From positions 124,001-188,000 of the forward strand of contig JACPFT010000012.1 of the NCBI GenBank assembly GCA_016182845.1: a DNA stretch of 64,000 bases, given 5' to 3'. The translations under genes and the position numbers were made by a program. Shown here one piece after another: positions 36,727 to 45,344 of this stretch. Under the pieces are notes generated by a model. It ran no database searches. It was not told where the DNA came from and worked only from the letters and a program-made list of their open reading frames with translations. Numbering within the stretch: position 1 is the stretch's first letter; every line of letters starts with the position of its first letter. The stretch is from Gammaproteobacteria bacterium (GTDB lineage Bacteria > Pseudomonadota > Gammaproteobacteria > Enterobacterales > Permianibacteraceae).

Positions 36727-37908
36727 TCACGCACGCGACACCAATAGCATGGCGGCATCGCTGGACTTGCTTCGCGACAGCAGCCCGCTCATCGCGTCCA
36801 GATCTATCGCATTCTTCTCGCAATGAAACACTAGCTCGCGTAGTTTCTCCGCTGGCGATTCCCCATCGAAGGCCCCGAAGAATCCGCTGGACAGCATCAT
36901 GAGCTGAAAGTACCGCGGCAACGGGCAGGTCGCGCTGGCATAGCGAGCCCAAGTCATGGCCCCCAAGGGCAGCCCCGACTCCTCCAGAGTACTGACCGCG
37001 CGAATCGTATCGCCGTTGGAAATCAACACCGGCCCCGGAAAATACCCGGCATTGGCATAACGGATTTCCGAATGGTCGTGAACCAGGACGACATAGGCAA
37101 GCCGTAGCTGGCGCCCGAGCCCCATTCGCTCAACTTCTTGGTTCAGTTCCGCTAAGACCAGCTCCGGCTGTCGAACCGTGTCATCCCCGTGATCACGCAA
37201 GCGCCGCAACAGCGCATTGAATTGGCTTTTCAGGGTCATCGCCGTCAAGGCATGATCCGAAGCACAATGGCGCATATCGGCCATGTAAAAGCCACTGTGC
37301 CGCGCATCGATGGCAAAGTAATCGAGAAAATCCCCGGAATAATCGGGTCCGGACCAGAGCCGGTGTTCAAACTTCAAACCCGAAATCCGATCCTCGGGCG
37401 GAGGCAGCAACTGAATACGAATCTGCCGCGAGGCTTGGGCATTGTCCGCCAGGCAACCCAAGTGAGAAGCCAGTTCCGCGTGCTCGGCTTCCAATGCCAG
37501 CTGCCCCGATTCCGCCCCCGCCTCCCGCCGGTCCAAGGCCTTGATGATGGCAAGTTCCAGGTTGACGAGATCGACGATGGGTTTGACCAGGTAATCGCAG
37601 GCCCCCAGACGCAAGGCGGCAATCACATCGGGAATCCCCCCCGCACCCGACAGAACAATCACCGGTAGCTCGGGTGAAGTCAGCAACAGTTGTTGGATGA
37701 CTTCCAGTCCGTCCAAATCGGGCATGCGCAAATCACAGATCACCGCATGAGGTTTGAATTCCGGAACCGCATCCAAGCCGGCCCTCCCGGAATGGGCAGA
37801 GAGGACTTCGAAACCACTGTCTTCCAGATAGGCGCAAACGCTTTCGCAGGCTAGGTGATCGTCATCGATCACCAGCACGCGACCGGAGGGAAATGGAGTA
37901 CTGCTCAT
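36727..37908 (-). CDS. Receiver-PP2C-like response regulator (RssB/HsbR type)
   Basis: A 393-residue protein with an N-terminal receiver (LVIDDDHLACES, phospho-acceptor in VICDLRMPDLDGLEV, VLSGAGG, LVKPIVD) and a C-terminal SpoIIE/RsbU-like PP2C domain (from about residue 175; SGDFLDYFAI, YMADMRH). Metal-binding motifs are altered: the usual DxSGxG is DMRHCAS, the usual DG of the third motif is SSGFFGA, and the last is SDAAMLL. Phosphatase activity is therefore doubtful. RssB-type proteins have this domain order and target sigma-S by protein contact rather than dephosphorylation. No partner anti-sigma genes are visible nearby. Confidence 0.8.
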   Translation of the reverse strand: MSSTPFPSGRVLVIDDDHLACESVCAYLEDSGFEVLSAHSGRAGLDAVPEFKPHAVICDLRMPDLDGLEVIQQLLLTSPELPVIVLSGAGGIPDVIAALRLGACDYLVKPIVDLVNLELAIIKALDRREAGAESGQLALEAEHAELASHLGCLADNAQASRQIRIQLLPPPEDRISGLKFEHRLWSGPDYSGDFLDYFAIDARHSGFYMADMRHCASDHALTAMTLKSQFNALLRRLRDHGDDTVRQPELVLAELNQEVERMGLGRQLRLAYVVLVHDHSEIRYANAGYFPGPVLISNGDTIRAVSTLEESGLPLGAMTWARYASATCPLPRYFQLMMLSSGFFGAFDGESPAEKLRELVFHCEKNAIDLDAMSGLLSRSKSSDAAMLLVSRA

Positions 37909-37962
37909 TCTTTTTGCCGCACCACGTTGACATCACGTCCTGTTGAACTGCCGCATGCATGG

Positions 37963-37993
37963 CCTCGTGCCGAGGGTTAGGCTCGGCACGAGG
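37963..37993. repeat. Perfect 12-bp hairpin in intergenic gap
   Basis: Arms CCTCGTGCCGAG / CTCGGCACGAGG around the loop GGTTAGG, in the 241-nt gap between the RssB-like gene and the PilZ gene. No T-tract follows on either side. It may be a repeat unit or part of the RssB-like leader. Confidence 0.65.
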
Positions 37994-38090
37994 CAGGGCA
38001 GCGCCGACTTGGCCCCACCTTGCCTTGGGCACCCTAAGCCTAGTCCCTGTTCTCTCCGCCAACAAGCCGCCAAGCTGGGCTTAGCCGAGA

Positions 38091-38118
38091 TTGACGGGCC
38101 TAGGGCATGTCGTATACT
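38091..38118 (+). promoter_or_regulatory. Sigma-70 promoter of the PilZ gene
   Basis: -35 TTGACG (38091-38096), 16-nt spacer, -10 TATACT (38113-38118); both boxes match the consensus in five of six positions. The PilZ start codon is about 30 nt downstream of the -10. Confidence 0.7.
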
Positions 38119-38149
38119 CCCGCCAACACTCTCCAGCTCGGTAATCCCC

Positions 38150-38452
38150 ATGGCAGACGCACGCGATTATTCGGAACGCCGCGACTTTATCCGTATGTTC
38201 ATCGACGCCACGGTCAACTTTCGCTTGCCCGGCAATCCGGAATTGCACAGCGGCAAAAGCCGCAATCTCAGCGGTAGCGGGCTGCTGTTCAGCTCGCCCA
38301 TGGAACTGCAACCGGATCAGCTCATCGAATTCAAGCTTGGCTCGGCGCAATCCAAGGTCGCGCCTCTCGAAGGCGAGGCGCGCGTCGTGCGGGCCAAGCC
38401 CGGCGAAGCCGGATGCTATGAGATTGCGGCGGAAATCACCCGCCTGCTCTAA
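38150..38452 (+). CDS. PilZ domain c-di-GMP receptor
   Basis: A 100-residue single-domain PilZ protein. The binding motifs are intact: RRDFIR (RxxxR) near residue 10 and NLSGSGL ((D/N)xSxxG) near residue 42. It should bind c-di-GMP and act on an unknown partner. ATG 38150 is chosen because the domain begins here and the promoter lies just upstream. It is a stand-alone gene, convergent with mlaA, and lies in the same neighbourhood as the GGDEF/EAL gene. Confidence 0.88.
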   Translation: MADARDYSERRDFIRMFIDATVNFRLPGNPELHSGKSRNLSGSGLLFSSPMELQPDQLIEFKLGSAQSKVAPLEGEARVVRAKPGEAGCYEIAAEITRLL

Positions 38453-38533
38453 GCGACCCTTGGATAAGCCTTCGGTTGCCCCCCGTGGAAGCACGCTCGG
38501 CGCACTTCTCACCAATTGGCGCCATACCTATCG

Positions 38534-39295
38534 TCACCAACTAGGCTCGCAATCGGCATCAGCCTCAGGATCGCAGGCGCTTTCAGTCTTGGGCGGCACC
38601 TCGCCATCCTTGATCAGAAACTCGCGTCGCTGCAAATAGGCGTCGCGGAGGAAGGCATACTCGTCCAGAGCATCTTCCAGTTGCTTCTCCACCGGAAACA
38701 ATTCCACCCGTCCACTGATCAACCGAGTCACCAATAGTCGATTGCGCGTCGGCACATGTTCGATGCCTTGAACCGGATCCAGGGCGGAGTCAACCGGCTT
38801 TGCCAATCCATCGCGCAGGGTGCTGGGCCCCAATAGGGGTAGCATCAGAAAAGGACCGGAATCCACGCCCCAGTGTGCCAAGGTCTGGCCGAAGTCTTCC
38901 TCGTTGCGCTGCAGACCGACGCCGCTAGCGACATCGAACAGGCCTCCGATGCCTATCGTGCTGTTGATGAAGAACCGGCCCGTATCGACACCGGCCTCGC
39001 CCAGCTTGAATTGCAGCACGTTGTTCAAGAAATTAGAAATTTCACCGATATTGCGAAACACATTGCCCACGCCATCCTGTACCGGCGTGGGGGTCACCGC
39101 GTCATAAGCCTTGGCTACCGGTTTGAGAACGACCGAATCGATGCCCTTGTTGAAGCTGTAAAACTTCCGGTTCATGCCTTCCCAGGGGTCCGGCGTTTCC
39201 ACGGACTTCCCCGCCGAGGCGCATCCACCCAAGGCCAGGAAACAGGCGCCAATGGCCGCCGACATCATGTTGAAACCGAGGCGACTCGTAGACAT
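38534..39295 (-). CDS. mlaA: MlaA (VacJ) family outer-membrane phospholipid transport lipoprotein
   Basis: A lipoprotein of about 253 residues with a lipobox (LALGGC) and the MlaA/VacJ body: DPWEGMNRKFYSFN, NVFRNIGEISNFLNNVLQ, GRFFINSTIGIGGLFDVA and GPFLMLPLLGPSTLRDG. It removes mislocalised phospholipids from the outer leaflet of the outer membrane and passes them to MlaC. No other mla genes are adjacent. The start is uncertain between ATG 39301 and 39295; ACGGGA is best placed for 39295. Confidence 0.9.
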   Translation of the reverse strand: MSTSRLGFNMMSAAIGACFLALGGCASAGKSVETPDPWEGMNRKFYSFNKGIDSVVLKPVAKAYDAVTPTPVQDGVGNVFRNIGEISNFLNNVLQFKLGEAGVDTGRFFINSTIGIGGLFDVASGVGLQRNEEDFGQTLAHWGVDSGPFLMLPLLGPSTLRDGLAKPVDSALDPVQGIEHVPTRNRLLVTRLISGRVELFPVEKQLEDALDEYAFLRDAYLQRREFLIKDGEVPPKTESACDPEADADCEPSW

Positions 39296-39385
39296 TTCCA
39301 TTCCCGTCACAATTATTCTTTCCAAGAAACCAGCGAAAGCTCTCCTTTCCTGGCTAGAACCATAAACTCGACCTTGAACAGCCCT

Positions 39386-39706
39386 TCACCGGCGTTTGGA
39401 AAACAATGCATGCACCCGCAATGCGGAGTAGCCGACGAAACCCAAGGCCGCCAGCGAGGTGCCAACAACGCCCAACATGGACTTGCCGCCTCCCGACATC
39501 ACCGTCAGACCCGCGCCAGCGACGAACAGCAGCATCGCCAGGAGCCGCCACATCTGCGTCATGCGCTGCTTCTGGCGCCGCAGCTCCCTTACCGCACGCT
39601 CAGCGGACTCCGTTCCCGCTTCCGAACGCGACACGCCGCAGTTAGGACAGCTGCTTGCTTTATCCGACATGCGCGCATGGCATGCGGGGCAATGAATCAA
39701 GGCCAT
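39386..39706 (-). CDS. Zinc-ribbon membrane protein
   Basis: A 106-residue protein that starts with a four-Cys zinc ribbon (CPACHARMSDKASSCPNC), then a charged helix, then two membrane segments (LLAMLLFVAGAGLTVM and MLGVVGTSLAALGFVGY) and a basic tail. This resembles other short zinc-ribbon membrane proteins of unknown role. It lies upstream of mlaA on the same strand. Confidence 0.75.
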   Translation of the reverse strand: MALIHCPACHARMSDKASSCPNCGVSRSEAGTESAERAVRELRRQKQRMTQMWRLLAMLLFVAGAGLTVMSGGGKSMLGVVGTSLAALGFVGYSALRVHALFSKRR

Positions 39707-39838
39707 TACGTCTTACCTATTTAATGCGGCGCCGTGCTAGGCAAATGCGCCGAATACAACAAACCCTCAGGGCCCACGACGGCAGAGCGCCACCAGACTG
39801 GCACGGGAAAAGCATTCAACGATGCATCAGCGCGGCAC

Positions 39839-40642
39839 TTAGCGCCCCTGCAAATCCACGACGCGGTCGTTGAGCTTCAGGATGGTTTTCGCCATGTCCT
39901 GAACGAGGGCCATGAACAAATGCGGGTGGGTTTTAACCATCAGGAAGAACTCGTCGCGATGCACCATCATCACCGAGCAGGTGCGCGTGGCGATCACCGT
40001 GGCGCAGCGTCGGCCGCCGGTCAGAACCGCCAAGGCGCCGAAGATTTCCTCTTCGCCGATCTCGCCGACCTTGACGCCATCGACCAACACATCGGCCGTG
40101 CCATCGATGATGGTGTAGACATACTCCGCCTCATCGCCCTGGCGGATAATTTCCGCACCTTCCGGGAAACGCCGGAAGCCGGGCACCGGCTGATTCTCCT
40201 GCTCCACCAATTGGCCGACCAACTTGGACAAGAGGACCTGCTGCAAGCCGATGATTTGCAGCCACAGCCGGCGGATGCCCGCATCTTGCACCAAGGCAGC
40301 TTCGACATCTTCCAGGCGGAAGCCGACCAAGAGGGCATAGTCCTCGACGGCCAGCAATTCGCCAGGCGCCTGCGAGAAGGCGCCGGCCAGGTGCTCCACT
40401 CCCAGCAAATCCCCTTCGTTCCACTGGAACAGGGTCTTGTCATCATGGCGATAAGCCAGGGTTCCGGCTTGCACAAAGTACACCCGATCCCGGGTCAAGC
40501 CGTTCGAATAGGCATTGTCACAGGTATTCAAGCGTAGGATCTCGCCCTGGCGAGACATCAGGTTCGCCCAGCGGCCAACGGCGTCTTGATAGCAGGCGTG
40601 CGCCTGCTGGAAATCCAGAGAATGTTCAACGGTAGGGATCAT
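39839..40642 (-). CDS. Protein with two cyclic-nucleotide-binding-like domains and no DNA-binding domain
   Basis: A 267-residue protein. Residues about 20-120 form a weak cNMP-like beta roll (VYFVQAGTLAYR, WNEGDLLGVEHL). Residues about 150-250 form a clearer one (FPEGAEIIRQGDEAEYVYTIIDGTADVLV, IGEEEIFGALAVLTGGRRCATVIA). The phosphate cassette of true cAMP receptors (FGELAL-x-x-x-x-RAA) is only partly matched (FGALAVLTGGRRCATV), with no Glu. There is no HTH, so it is not a Crp-type regulator. It could be a regulatory subunit or scaffold. Confidence 0.75.
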   Translation of the reverse strand: MIPTVEHSLDFQQAHACYQDAVGRWANLMSRQGEILRLNTCDNAYSNGLTRDRVYFVQAGTLAYRHDDKTLFQWNEGDLLGVEHLAGAFSQAPGELLAVEDYALLVGFRLEDVEAALVQDAGIRRLWLQIIGLQQVLLSKLVGQLVEQENQPVPGFRRFPEGAEIIRQGDEAEYVYTIIDGTADVLVDGVKVGEIGEEEIFGALAVLTGGRRCATVIATRTCSVMMVHRDEFFLMVKTHPHLFMALVQDMAKTILKLNDRVVDLQGR

Positions 40643-40820
40643 CGTCTAATCCGCGTAAAGCTTCTCCCAGCGAGCCTAGGGGCAGCGCAAGCAAAGCTTA
40701 GCGCCGCCGACGACCCGGGGAGGCCCGCCCGAGGAATGCGGACAGGCATCGGTAAATATGTTAGGTGGGTTGTCCGTTGCTGAAAAGTCCATGACGGATA
40801 CTTGCTGCAGCGGATCACGC

Positions 40821-42953
40821 TCAGTTGGGTTCCTTCTTCTCCGCCCCCAAGGTGGCGACATGCTTCGTGTTGGATTTCAAGCTGGAGAAATCCAACAGAA
40901 TATGCGCGCTCTCGTTCAGCCAGGCGTCATCGTCATTGTCCTGATCACGCCCTTTCTTGGCGATTTCCTCCACCGACTTCAGGGGCGGCAGACGCTTCGC
41001 GGCTCGCCGCGCATTCTCGCGCTTCAGGGCCTTGGCATCATCGTCGCTGCGCTGCTGGCGGCGCTTGCCCTCGTTCAAGGAAACCGACTTCTCCGCCTTC
41101 TGAGCCCGGTAGGTCGCTATGTCCTCTTTGAGGAAGGCAAACTCCCTATCCGTCTGAATGCGCCGAACGTGGCGATCCTGGAGCGTGGGCAAGACATCAC
41201 CGAGCATGCCCACTTCATTGTAGTCCGTGGCCGAAATCCGATCCCAAGGCAGCGCGTTCTTTTCGGCGCTTTCCCCGAACTCATCAATTTCGAACAGAGA
41301 CGGCAGGCCGATGTCGGGAACGACGCCCTTATGCTGAGTGCTGCCGCCATTGACCCGATAGAACTTGGCGACGGTGAACTTGACCTGTCCATACTGATTG
41401 TCGCGATCGCCGCGCAAGGCCTCGTTCAAATCCTTGATTTGCTGGACAGTTCCCTTGCCGTAGGTTTTCTCGCCGATAATGAGGCCTCGACCATAGTCCT
41501 GGATGGCGCCGGCGAAGATCTCCGAGGCGGATGCACTGAAGCGATTGACCAAGACAGCCATGGGCCCATCGTAGACGACGTCGGATTCGTTGGAACCGTG
41601 GATCATGCGCTTATCTCGGGCGAAGCGCTCCTGAACCACGGGGCCCTTACCGATGAACAGTCCCGTCAACTCGGCGGCTTCCACCAGGGCGCCGCCGCCG
41701 TTGTTGCGTAGATCCATGATCACGCCGTCGACTTTTTTGGCTTTCAGCTCGTCGAGCAGCTTACGCACGTCGCGGGTGGTGCTGCGGTAATTGGGGTCAC
41801 CCTGATAGCGGGCGGCGAAGTCGATATAGAACTTGGGCAGCTTAATGACGCCGATGCGCTGGGTACGGCCCTTGTCGCTGACTTCCACGACCCTGGCCTT
41901 GGCGGCTTCATCCTCCAGCTTCACCTTCTCGCGCATCAGGGTCACGATCTTGCTCTTGCCATCGACGCCGGAAGCCGCCGGCAGGACTTCCAGGCGTACC
42001 TTGGAGCCCGCCGCGCCGCGGATCAAGGCCACGACATCGTCGAGACGCCAGCCGATCACATCCGTGATGGGGCTATCGCCCTGGGCCACGCCGATGATGC
42101 GATCGTCCTGGGCTAGTTGTTTGCTCTTGTCGGCGGGACCGGCGGTCACCAGGTAGACGACCTTGGTGTACACGTCCTCCGTCGACAGCATCGCGCCTAT
42201 GCCTTCGACCGAGAGCTTCATCTCGATCTCGAAGTTCTCGGCGTTGCGCGGCGAGAAGTAGTTGGTATGGGGTTCGACGCTGCTGGCGAAGGCATTCATG
42301 TAGCGGCCAAACACATCCTCGCTCTTGGTCTGCAGCATCTGCTTCTTGGCAGTCTGGTAGCGCTTGCGCAGCAGATCCTGGATCTCGGTCGATGACTTAC
42401 CGGCCAGCTTCAGATTCAGGGCATCATTCTTGACACGTTTGCGCCATAGTTCGTTGAGTTCATTGACATTCGCCGGCCAGGACGCGTCCTCGCGGTCGAC
42501 CACCAGGGACTCATCGACCGTGAAGTCCATGGGTTTGTTCAGTTGGCCCAGCGCGTAGTCATAACGCTCCAGCCAACGGCTGATGAAGCGGTTATGGATG
42601 GCATAGGCGGGGACCAGATCGCCTTCCCCCAGGGCCTCGTCCAGACGTTGGCGGTAAGCCTCGAAGGAGCGCAGGTCCTCGGCCAGGAAATAGCTCTTAC
42701 TGGGATCCAGGCTGTCGACATAGTTGTCGAACACCTGGGCCGAGAATTCATCGTTGAGCACCGGCTTCTTGTAGTGATAAAGCGTCAGGAGTGCCGTGAT
42801 ATAGCGGTTTTCCTGCTTGTGATAAGCCTGGGGGGCCAGGGCGGGAACCGGCATGCGGCCGAGCTCCGGCTCATCGCCGGCTCGGGTCTCGGCCAGGGGG
42901 CCAAGGCTCAATAGCGCCAAACCCAGGACTTTCAACAAAGACACAGCTTTCAT
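40821..42953 (-). CDS. prc: Tail-specific carboxy-terminal processing protease Prc
   Basis: A 710-residue periplasmic protease with a signal peptide (LLKVLGLALLSLGPLAETRA). It has an N-terminal helical domain, a PDZ domain (GIGAMLSTEDVYTKVVYLVTAGPA), and the S41 catalytic domain: Ser in NRFSASASEIFAGA and Lys in GEKTYGKGTVQQ. It degrades or trims proteins with hydrophobic C-termini, including, in E. coli, the endopeptidase MepS with the adaptor NlpI. Start ATG 42953 precedes the signal peptide. Confidence 0.94.
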   Translation of the reverse strand: MKAVSLLKVLGLALLSLGPLAETRAGDEPELGRMPVPALAPQAYHKQENRYITALLTLYHYKKPVLNDEFSAQVFDNYVDSLDPSKSYFLAEDLRSFEAYRQRLDEALGEGDLVPAYAIHNRFISRWLERYDYALGQLNKPMDFTVDESLVVDREDASWPANVNELNELWRKRVKNDALNLKLAGKSSTEIQDLLRKRYQTAKKQMLQTKSEDVFGRYMNAFASSVEPHTNYFSPRNAENFEIEMKLSVEGIGAMLSTEDVYTKVVYLVTAGPADKSKQLAQDDRIIGVAQGDSPITDVIGWRLDDVVALIRGAAGSKVRLEVLPAASGVDGKSKIVTLMREKVKLEDEAAKARVVEVSDKGRTQRIGVIKLPKFYIDFAARYQGDPNYRSTTRDVRKLLDELKAKKVDGVIMDLRNNGGGALVEAAELTGLFIGKGPVVQERFARDKRMIHGSNESDVVYDGPMAVLVNRFSASASEIFAGAIQDYGRGLIIGEKTYGKGTVQQIKDLNEALRGDRDNQYGQVKFTVAKFYRVNGGSTQHKGVVPDIGLPSLFEIDEFGESAEKNALPWDRISATDYNEVGMLGDVLPTLQDRHVRRIQTDREFAFLKEDIATYRAQKAEKSVSLNEGKRRQQRSDDDAKALKRENARRAAKRLPPLKSVEEIAKKGRDQDNDDDAWLNESAHILLDFSSLKSNTKHVATLGAEKKEPN

Positions 42954-43134
42954 TGCAACAACCTGTTCAAAACCACGCATAGTCCGGGGCAGACCGAGAC
43001 TGGCTCCTGCCAAACCCGGCGTTGCTCAAACCCTGAACTTCGCTACCGAAGTCCCGGTCCTTGAGCTAATCATAAGGTCAAAACGCCCGCCAAGGACGCA
43101 TTCCACCATTTTTTCACGACCCGAGTGCGGAAAT

Positions 43135-43743
43135 TTACCGCGCTTCGGGCCCCGCAACGGCTTCGTAACGGCGCACGACCCCCAAGACCACGGCCTCGAT
43201 GGCCGCCTGGACCCGTTCCGAGACCACGAAGGCCGCGGAGTCCGTCGCATCGGAGATCAGGTAGGCCCGCTTACCCTTGCGCCGGAAGCGTTTCACGGAG
43301 CGTTGCCCGCCCAAGCTGACCAAGACCAGCTGGTCATGGACCGGCTCGGTGCAAGGAGCCAACACCAAGCAATCGCCGGGCAGGATCCCCAAGGAGCGCA
43401 GGGGAGCACCCTCGTAACACAGCAGGGTCTGACCCGGGTCTTGCAGCCAGGTTAGGGCATTCACCGACTCGTCCCGGACGGGCGGAGGCCGGCGCCCGCC
43501 CATCCGATCCGGTTCCGGCTCGGCGATGTCCAGGCAAATGCCCCGCGCCGTGCCCGGCAGCAAGCGCAATACCGCCTTGCGTGCCAGCGCCCGCAGATGC
43601 TGCTCGGCGGCATTGGCGGAGCGAAAGCCCAGGGCCTTAGCGATCTCGCCTCGGGTCGGCGGCATGCCATGGGCATGCACATAGTCCCGCACGAAGCCCA
43701 GCACCTGGGCCTGTCGCGCCGTCAGCTCAACCGCCTTCACCAT
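43135..43743 (-). CDS. LexA-like repressor lacking the autocleavage serine
   Basis: A 202-residue protein. Residues 1-70 match the LexA winged-helix domain closely, including GMPPTRGEIAKALGFRSANA and AAEQHLRALARK, nearly the E. coli recognition region. The C-terminal domain aligns with LexA but the catalytic Ser motif (GMSM in E. coli) is GAPL, with Pro114 at the serine position. The Lys of VKR is kept (Lys151), and no Ala-Gly or Cys-Gly cleavage site is present in the 70-110 linker. Two SOS boxes lie 27-60 nt upstream of its start codon, indicating self-repression. It would not be expected to self-cleave under RecA control. Confidence 0.85.
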   Translation of the reverse strand: MVKAVELTARQAQVLGFVRDYVHAHGMPPTRGEIAKALGFRSANAAEQHLRALARKAVLRLLPGTARGICLDIAEPEPDRMGGRRPPPVRDESVNALTWLQDPGQTLLCYEGAPLRSLGILPGDCLVLAPCTEPVHDQLVLVSLGGQRSVKRFRRKGKRAYLISDATDSAAFVVSERVQAAIEAVVLGVVRRYEAVAGPEAR

Positions 43744-43769
43744 GCCAAAACTCCCCCACAGCCGTCATA

Positions 43770-43785
43770 CTGTATATATACACAA
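43770..43785 (-). promoter_or_regulatory. SOS (LexA) box, distal, one mismatch
   Basis: CTGT-N8-ACAA on the plus strand, a single mismatch from CTGT-N8-ACAG, with an AT-rich spacer. Its near edge is 27 nt upstream of the LexA-like start codon. Confidence 0.75.
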
Positions 43786-43787
43786 GA

Positions 43788-43803
43788 CTGTGAATATATA
43801 CAG
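43788..43803 (-). promoter_or_regulatory. SOS (LexA) box, perfect consensus
   Basis: CTGT-GAATATAT-ACAG, a perfect gammaproteobacterial LexA box, two nt beyond the first. The side-by-side arrangement mimics the two operators before E. coli lexA. No gene in the opposite direction is present in the next 150 nt. Confidence 0.88.
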
Positions 43804-43935
43804 GTATGGTGGCCTTGCTAGGGGAATTCAAGGGCCGTGACGCGGCACGCAGGGCACTTACCTAGAGCATAAGGGCTGGCGCCGGAGAGCTGGCGGGGGA
43901 ACTGTTACAGAACGTGTCGGGCGCGGAAGGCCAAG

Positions 43936-43969
43936 TGCCAGCCCCGTTCCATCGAGAACAGGGCTGGCA
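43936..43969 (-). terminator. Hairpin downstream of gcdH
   Basis: Arms TGCCAGCCC and GGGCTGGCA extended by GTTC/GAAC with one mismatch, ten nt past the gcdH stop in the direction of transcription. The following sequence is only weakly T-rich, so the terminator call is moderate. Confidence 0.65.
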
Positions 43970-43978
43970 GGCAGGACC

Positions 43979-45169
43979 TTAGAAGAAGGCATTCAGGCCG
44001 GTCTGGGCGCGGCCCAGGATCAGGGCATGCACGTCGTGGGTGCCTTCGTAGGTATTGACGGCTTCCAGGTTCATGGCATGGCGGATGACATGGAATTCGT
44101 CGCAGATGCCGTTACCGCCGTGCATGTCGCGTGCCTGGCGGGCGATGTCCAGGGCCTTGCCGCAGGCATTGCGCTTGACGAGCGAAATCATCTCCGGCAC
44201 GAAGCGGTGCTCGTCGATCAGGCGACCGACGCGCAAGCTGGCCTGCAGGGACAGGGCGATCTCGGTCTGCATGTCGGCCAGCTTCTTCTGGATCAGCTGG
44301 TTCTGGGCCAGGGGGCGGTTGAACTGCTTGCGGTCCAGAGTGTATTGGCGGGCGGCGTGCCAGCAGAATTCGGCGGCGCCCATGGCGCCCCAGGAAATAC
44401 CGTAGCGGGCCATGTTCAGGCAGCCGAAGGGACCCTTGAGGCCTTCGACTTCCGGGAACATGTTCTCTTCCGGCACGAACACCTCGTCCATGACGATCTC
44501 GCCGGTGATGGAGGCGCGCAGGGAGAACTTACCCTCGATCTTGGGCGCCGACAGGCCCTTCATGCCCTTTTCCAGCACGAAGCCGCGGATCTTGCCGGCG
44601 TCGTTCTTGGCCCAGACCACGAAGACGTCGGCGATGGGCGAGTTGGTGATCCACATCTTGGAACCGGTCAGGCTGTAGCCGCCGTCCACCTTGCGGGCGC
44701 GGGTGATCATGGAGGCCGGATCGGAGCCGGAGTTCGGCTCGGTCAGGCCGAAGCAGCCTACCCATTCGCCGGAGGCGAGCTTGGGCAGGTACTTCTCCTT
44801 CTGGGCATCGGAACCGTATTTGTAGATGGGGTGCATGACCAGGGAGGACTGCACGGAGCAGGCGGAACGGTAGCCGGAGTCGACGCGCTCCACTTCGCGG
44901 GCGACGAGGCCGTAGGCCACATAGCCGGCACCGGCGCAGCCATAGCCGTGCACGGTGAGGCCGAGCAGACCCAGCTCGCCCATCTCGCTCATGATTTCGC
45001 GGTGGAAGTGTTCGTGGCGGTTGGCTTCCAGGACGCGCGGCATCAGCTTGGACTGGCAGTAATCGCGCGCGGTGTCGCGAATGAGGCGCTCCTCCTCGGT
45101 CAGCTGGTCTTCGAGCAGCAGGATGTCATCCCAGTTGGACAGGACGGCGGACGGCTTGGAGGCACTCAT
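43979..45169 (-). CDS. gcdH: Glutaryl-CoA dehydrogenase (acyl-CoA dehydrogenase family)
   Basis: A 396-residue flavoprotein that oxidises and decarboxylates glutaryl-CoA to crotonyl-CoA in lysine/tryptophan and aromatic catabolism. Characteristic segments are [33 protein letters not shown], and the C-terminal [20 protein letters not shown], which contains the catalytic Glu (EGTHD). Length is standard. It begins [15 protein letters not shown]. No transporter or regulator is adjacent, and the upstream gap holds a repeat unit; regulation is unknown. Confidence 0.92.
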   Translation of the reverse strand: MSASKPSAVLSNWDDILLLEDQLTEEERLIRDTARDYCQSKLMPRVLEANRHEHFHREIMSEMGELGLLGLTVHGYGCAGAGYVAYGLVAREVERVDSGYRSACSVQSSLVMHPIYKYGSDAQKEKYLPKLASGEWVGCFGLTEPNSGSDPASMITRARKVDGGYSLTGSKMWITNSPIADVFVVWAKNDAGKIRGFVLEKGMKGLSAPKIEGKFSLRASITGEIVMDEVFVPEENMFPEVEGLKGPFGCLNMARYGISWGAMGAAEFCWHAARQYTLDRKQFNRPLAQNQLIQKKLADMQTEIALSLQASLRVGRLIDEHRFVPEMISLVKRNACGKALDIARQARDMHGGNGICDEFHVIRHAMNLEAVNTYEGTHDVHALILGRAQTGLNAFF

Positions 45170-45290
45170 GGTCGGACGGTTCCTTCGAGGTTTAACGGAT
45201 GGCGCATGGTAAACCAAAACCACGGGGCAGGCGTTGATTAAAGACAAGTCGGGGACACTGTTCAGACCAGTGACAGCCGTCCGCGCCAAG

Positions 45291-45333
45291 TCCTTCGATA
45301 CGCCCGCTTGCGCGGGCTACTCAGGACGAACGG
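45291..45333. repeat. Dispersed repeat family A, copy 5
   Basis: TCCTTCGATACGCCCG-cttg-CGCGGGCTACTCAGGACGAACGG: a single unit with a GCCCG/CGGGC hairpin between gcdH and lhr. Confidence 0.85.
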
Positions 45334-45344
45334 CGTGGCGGGAA

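Noticed and set aside
43806-43865. A 19-codon ORF just beyond the SOS boxes on the plus strand
   Set aside because: Too short, no ribosome-binding site and no conserved look; the boxes are better explained by the LexA-like gene.
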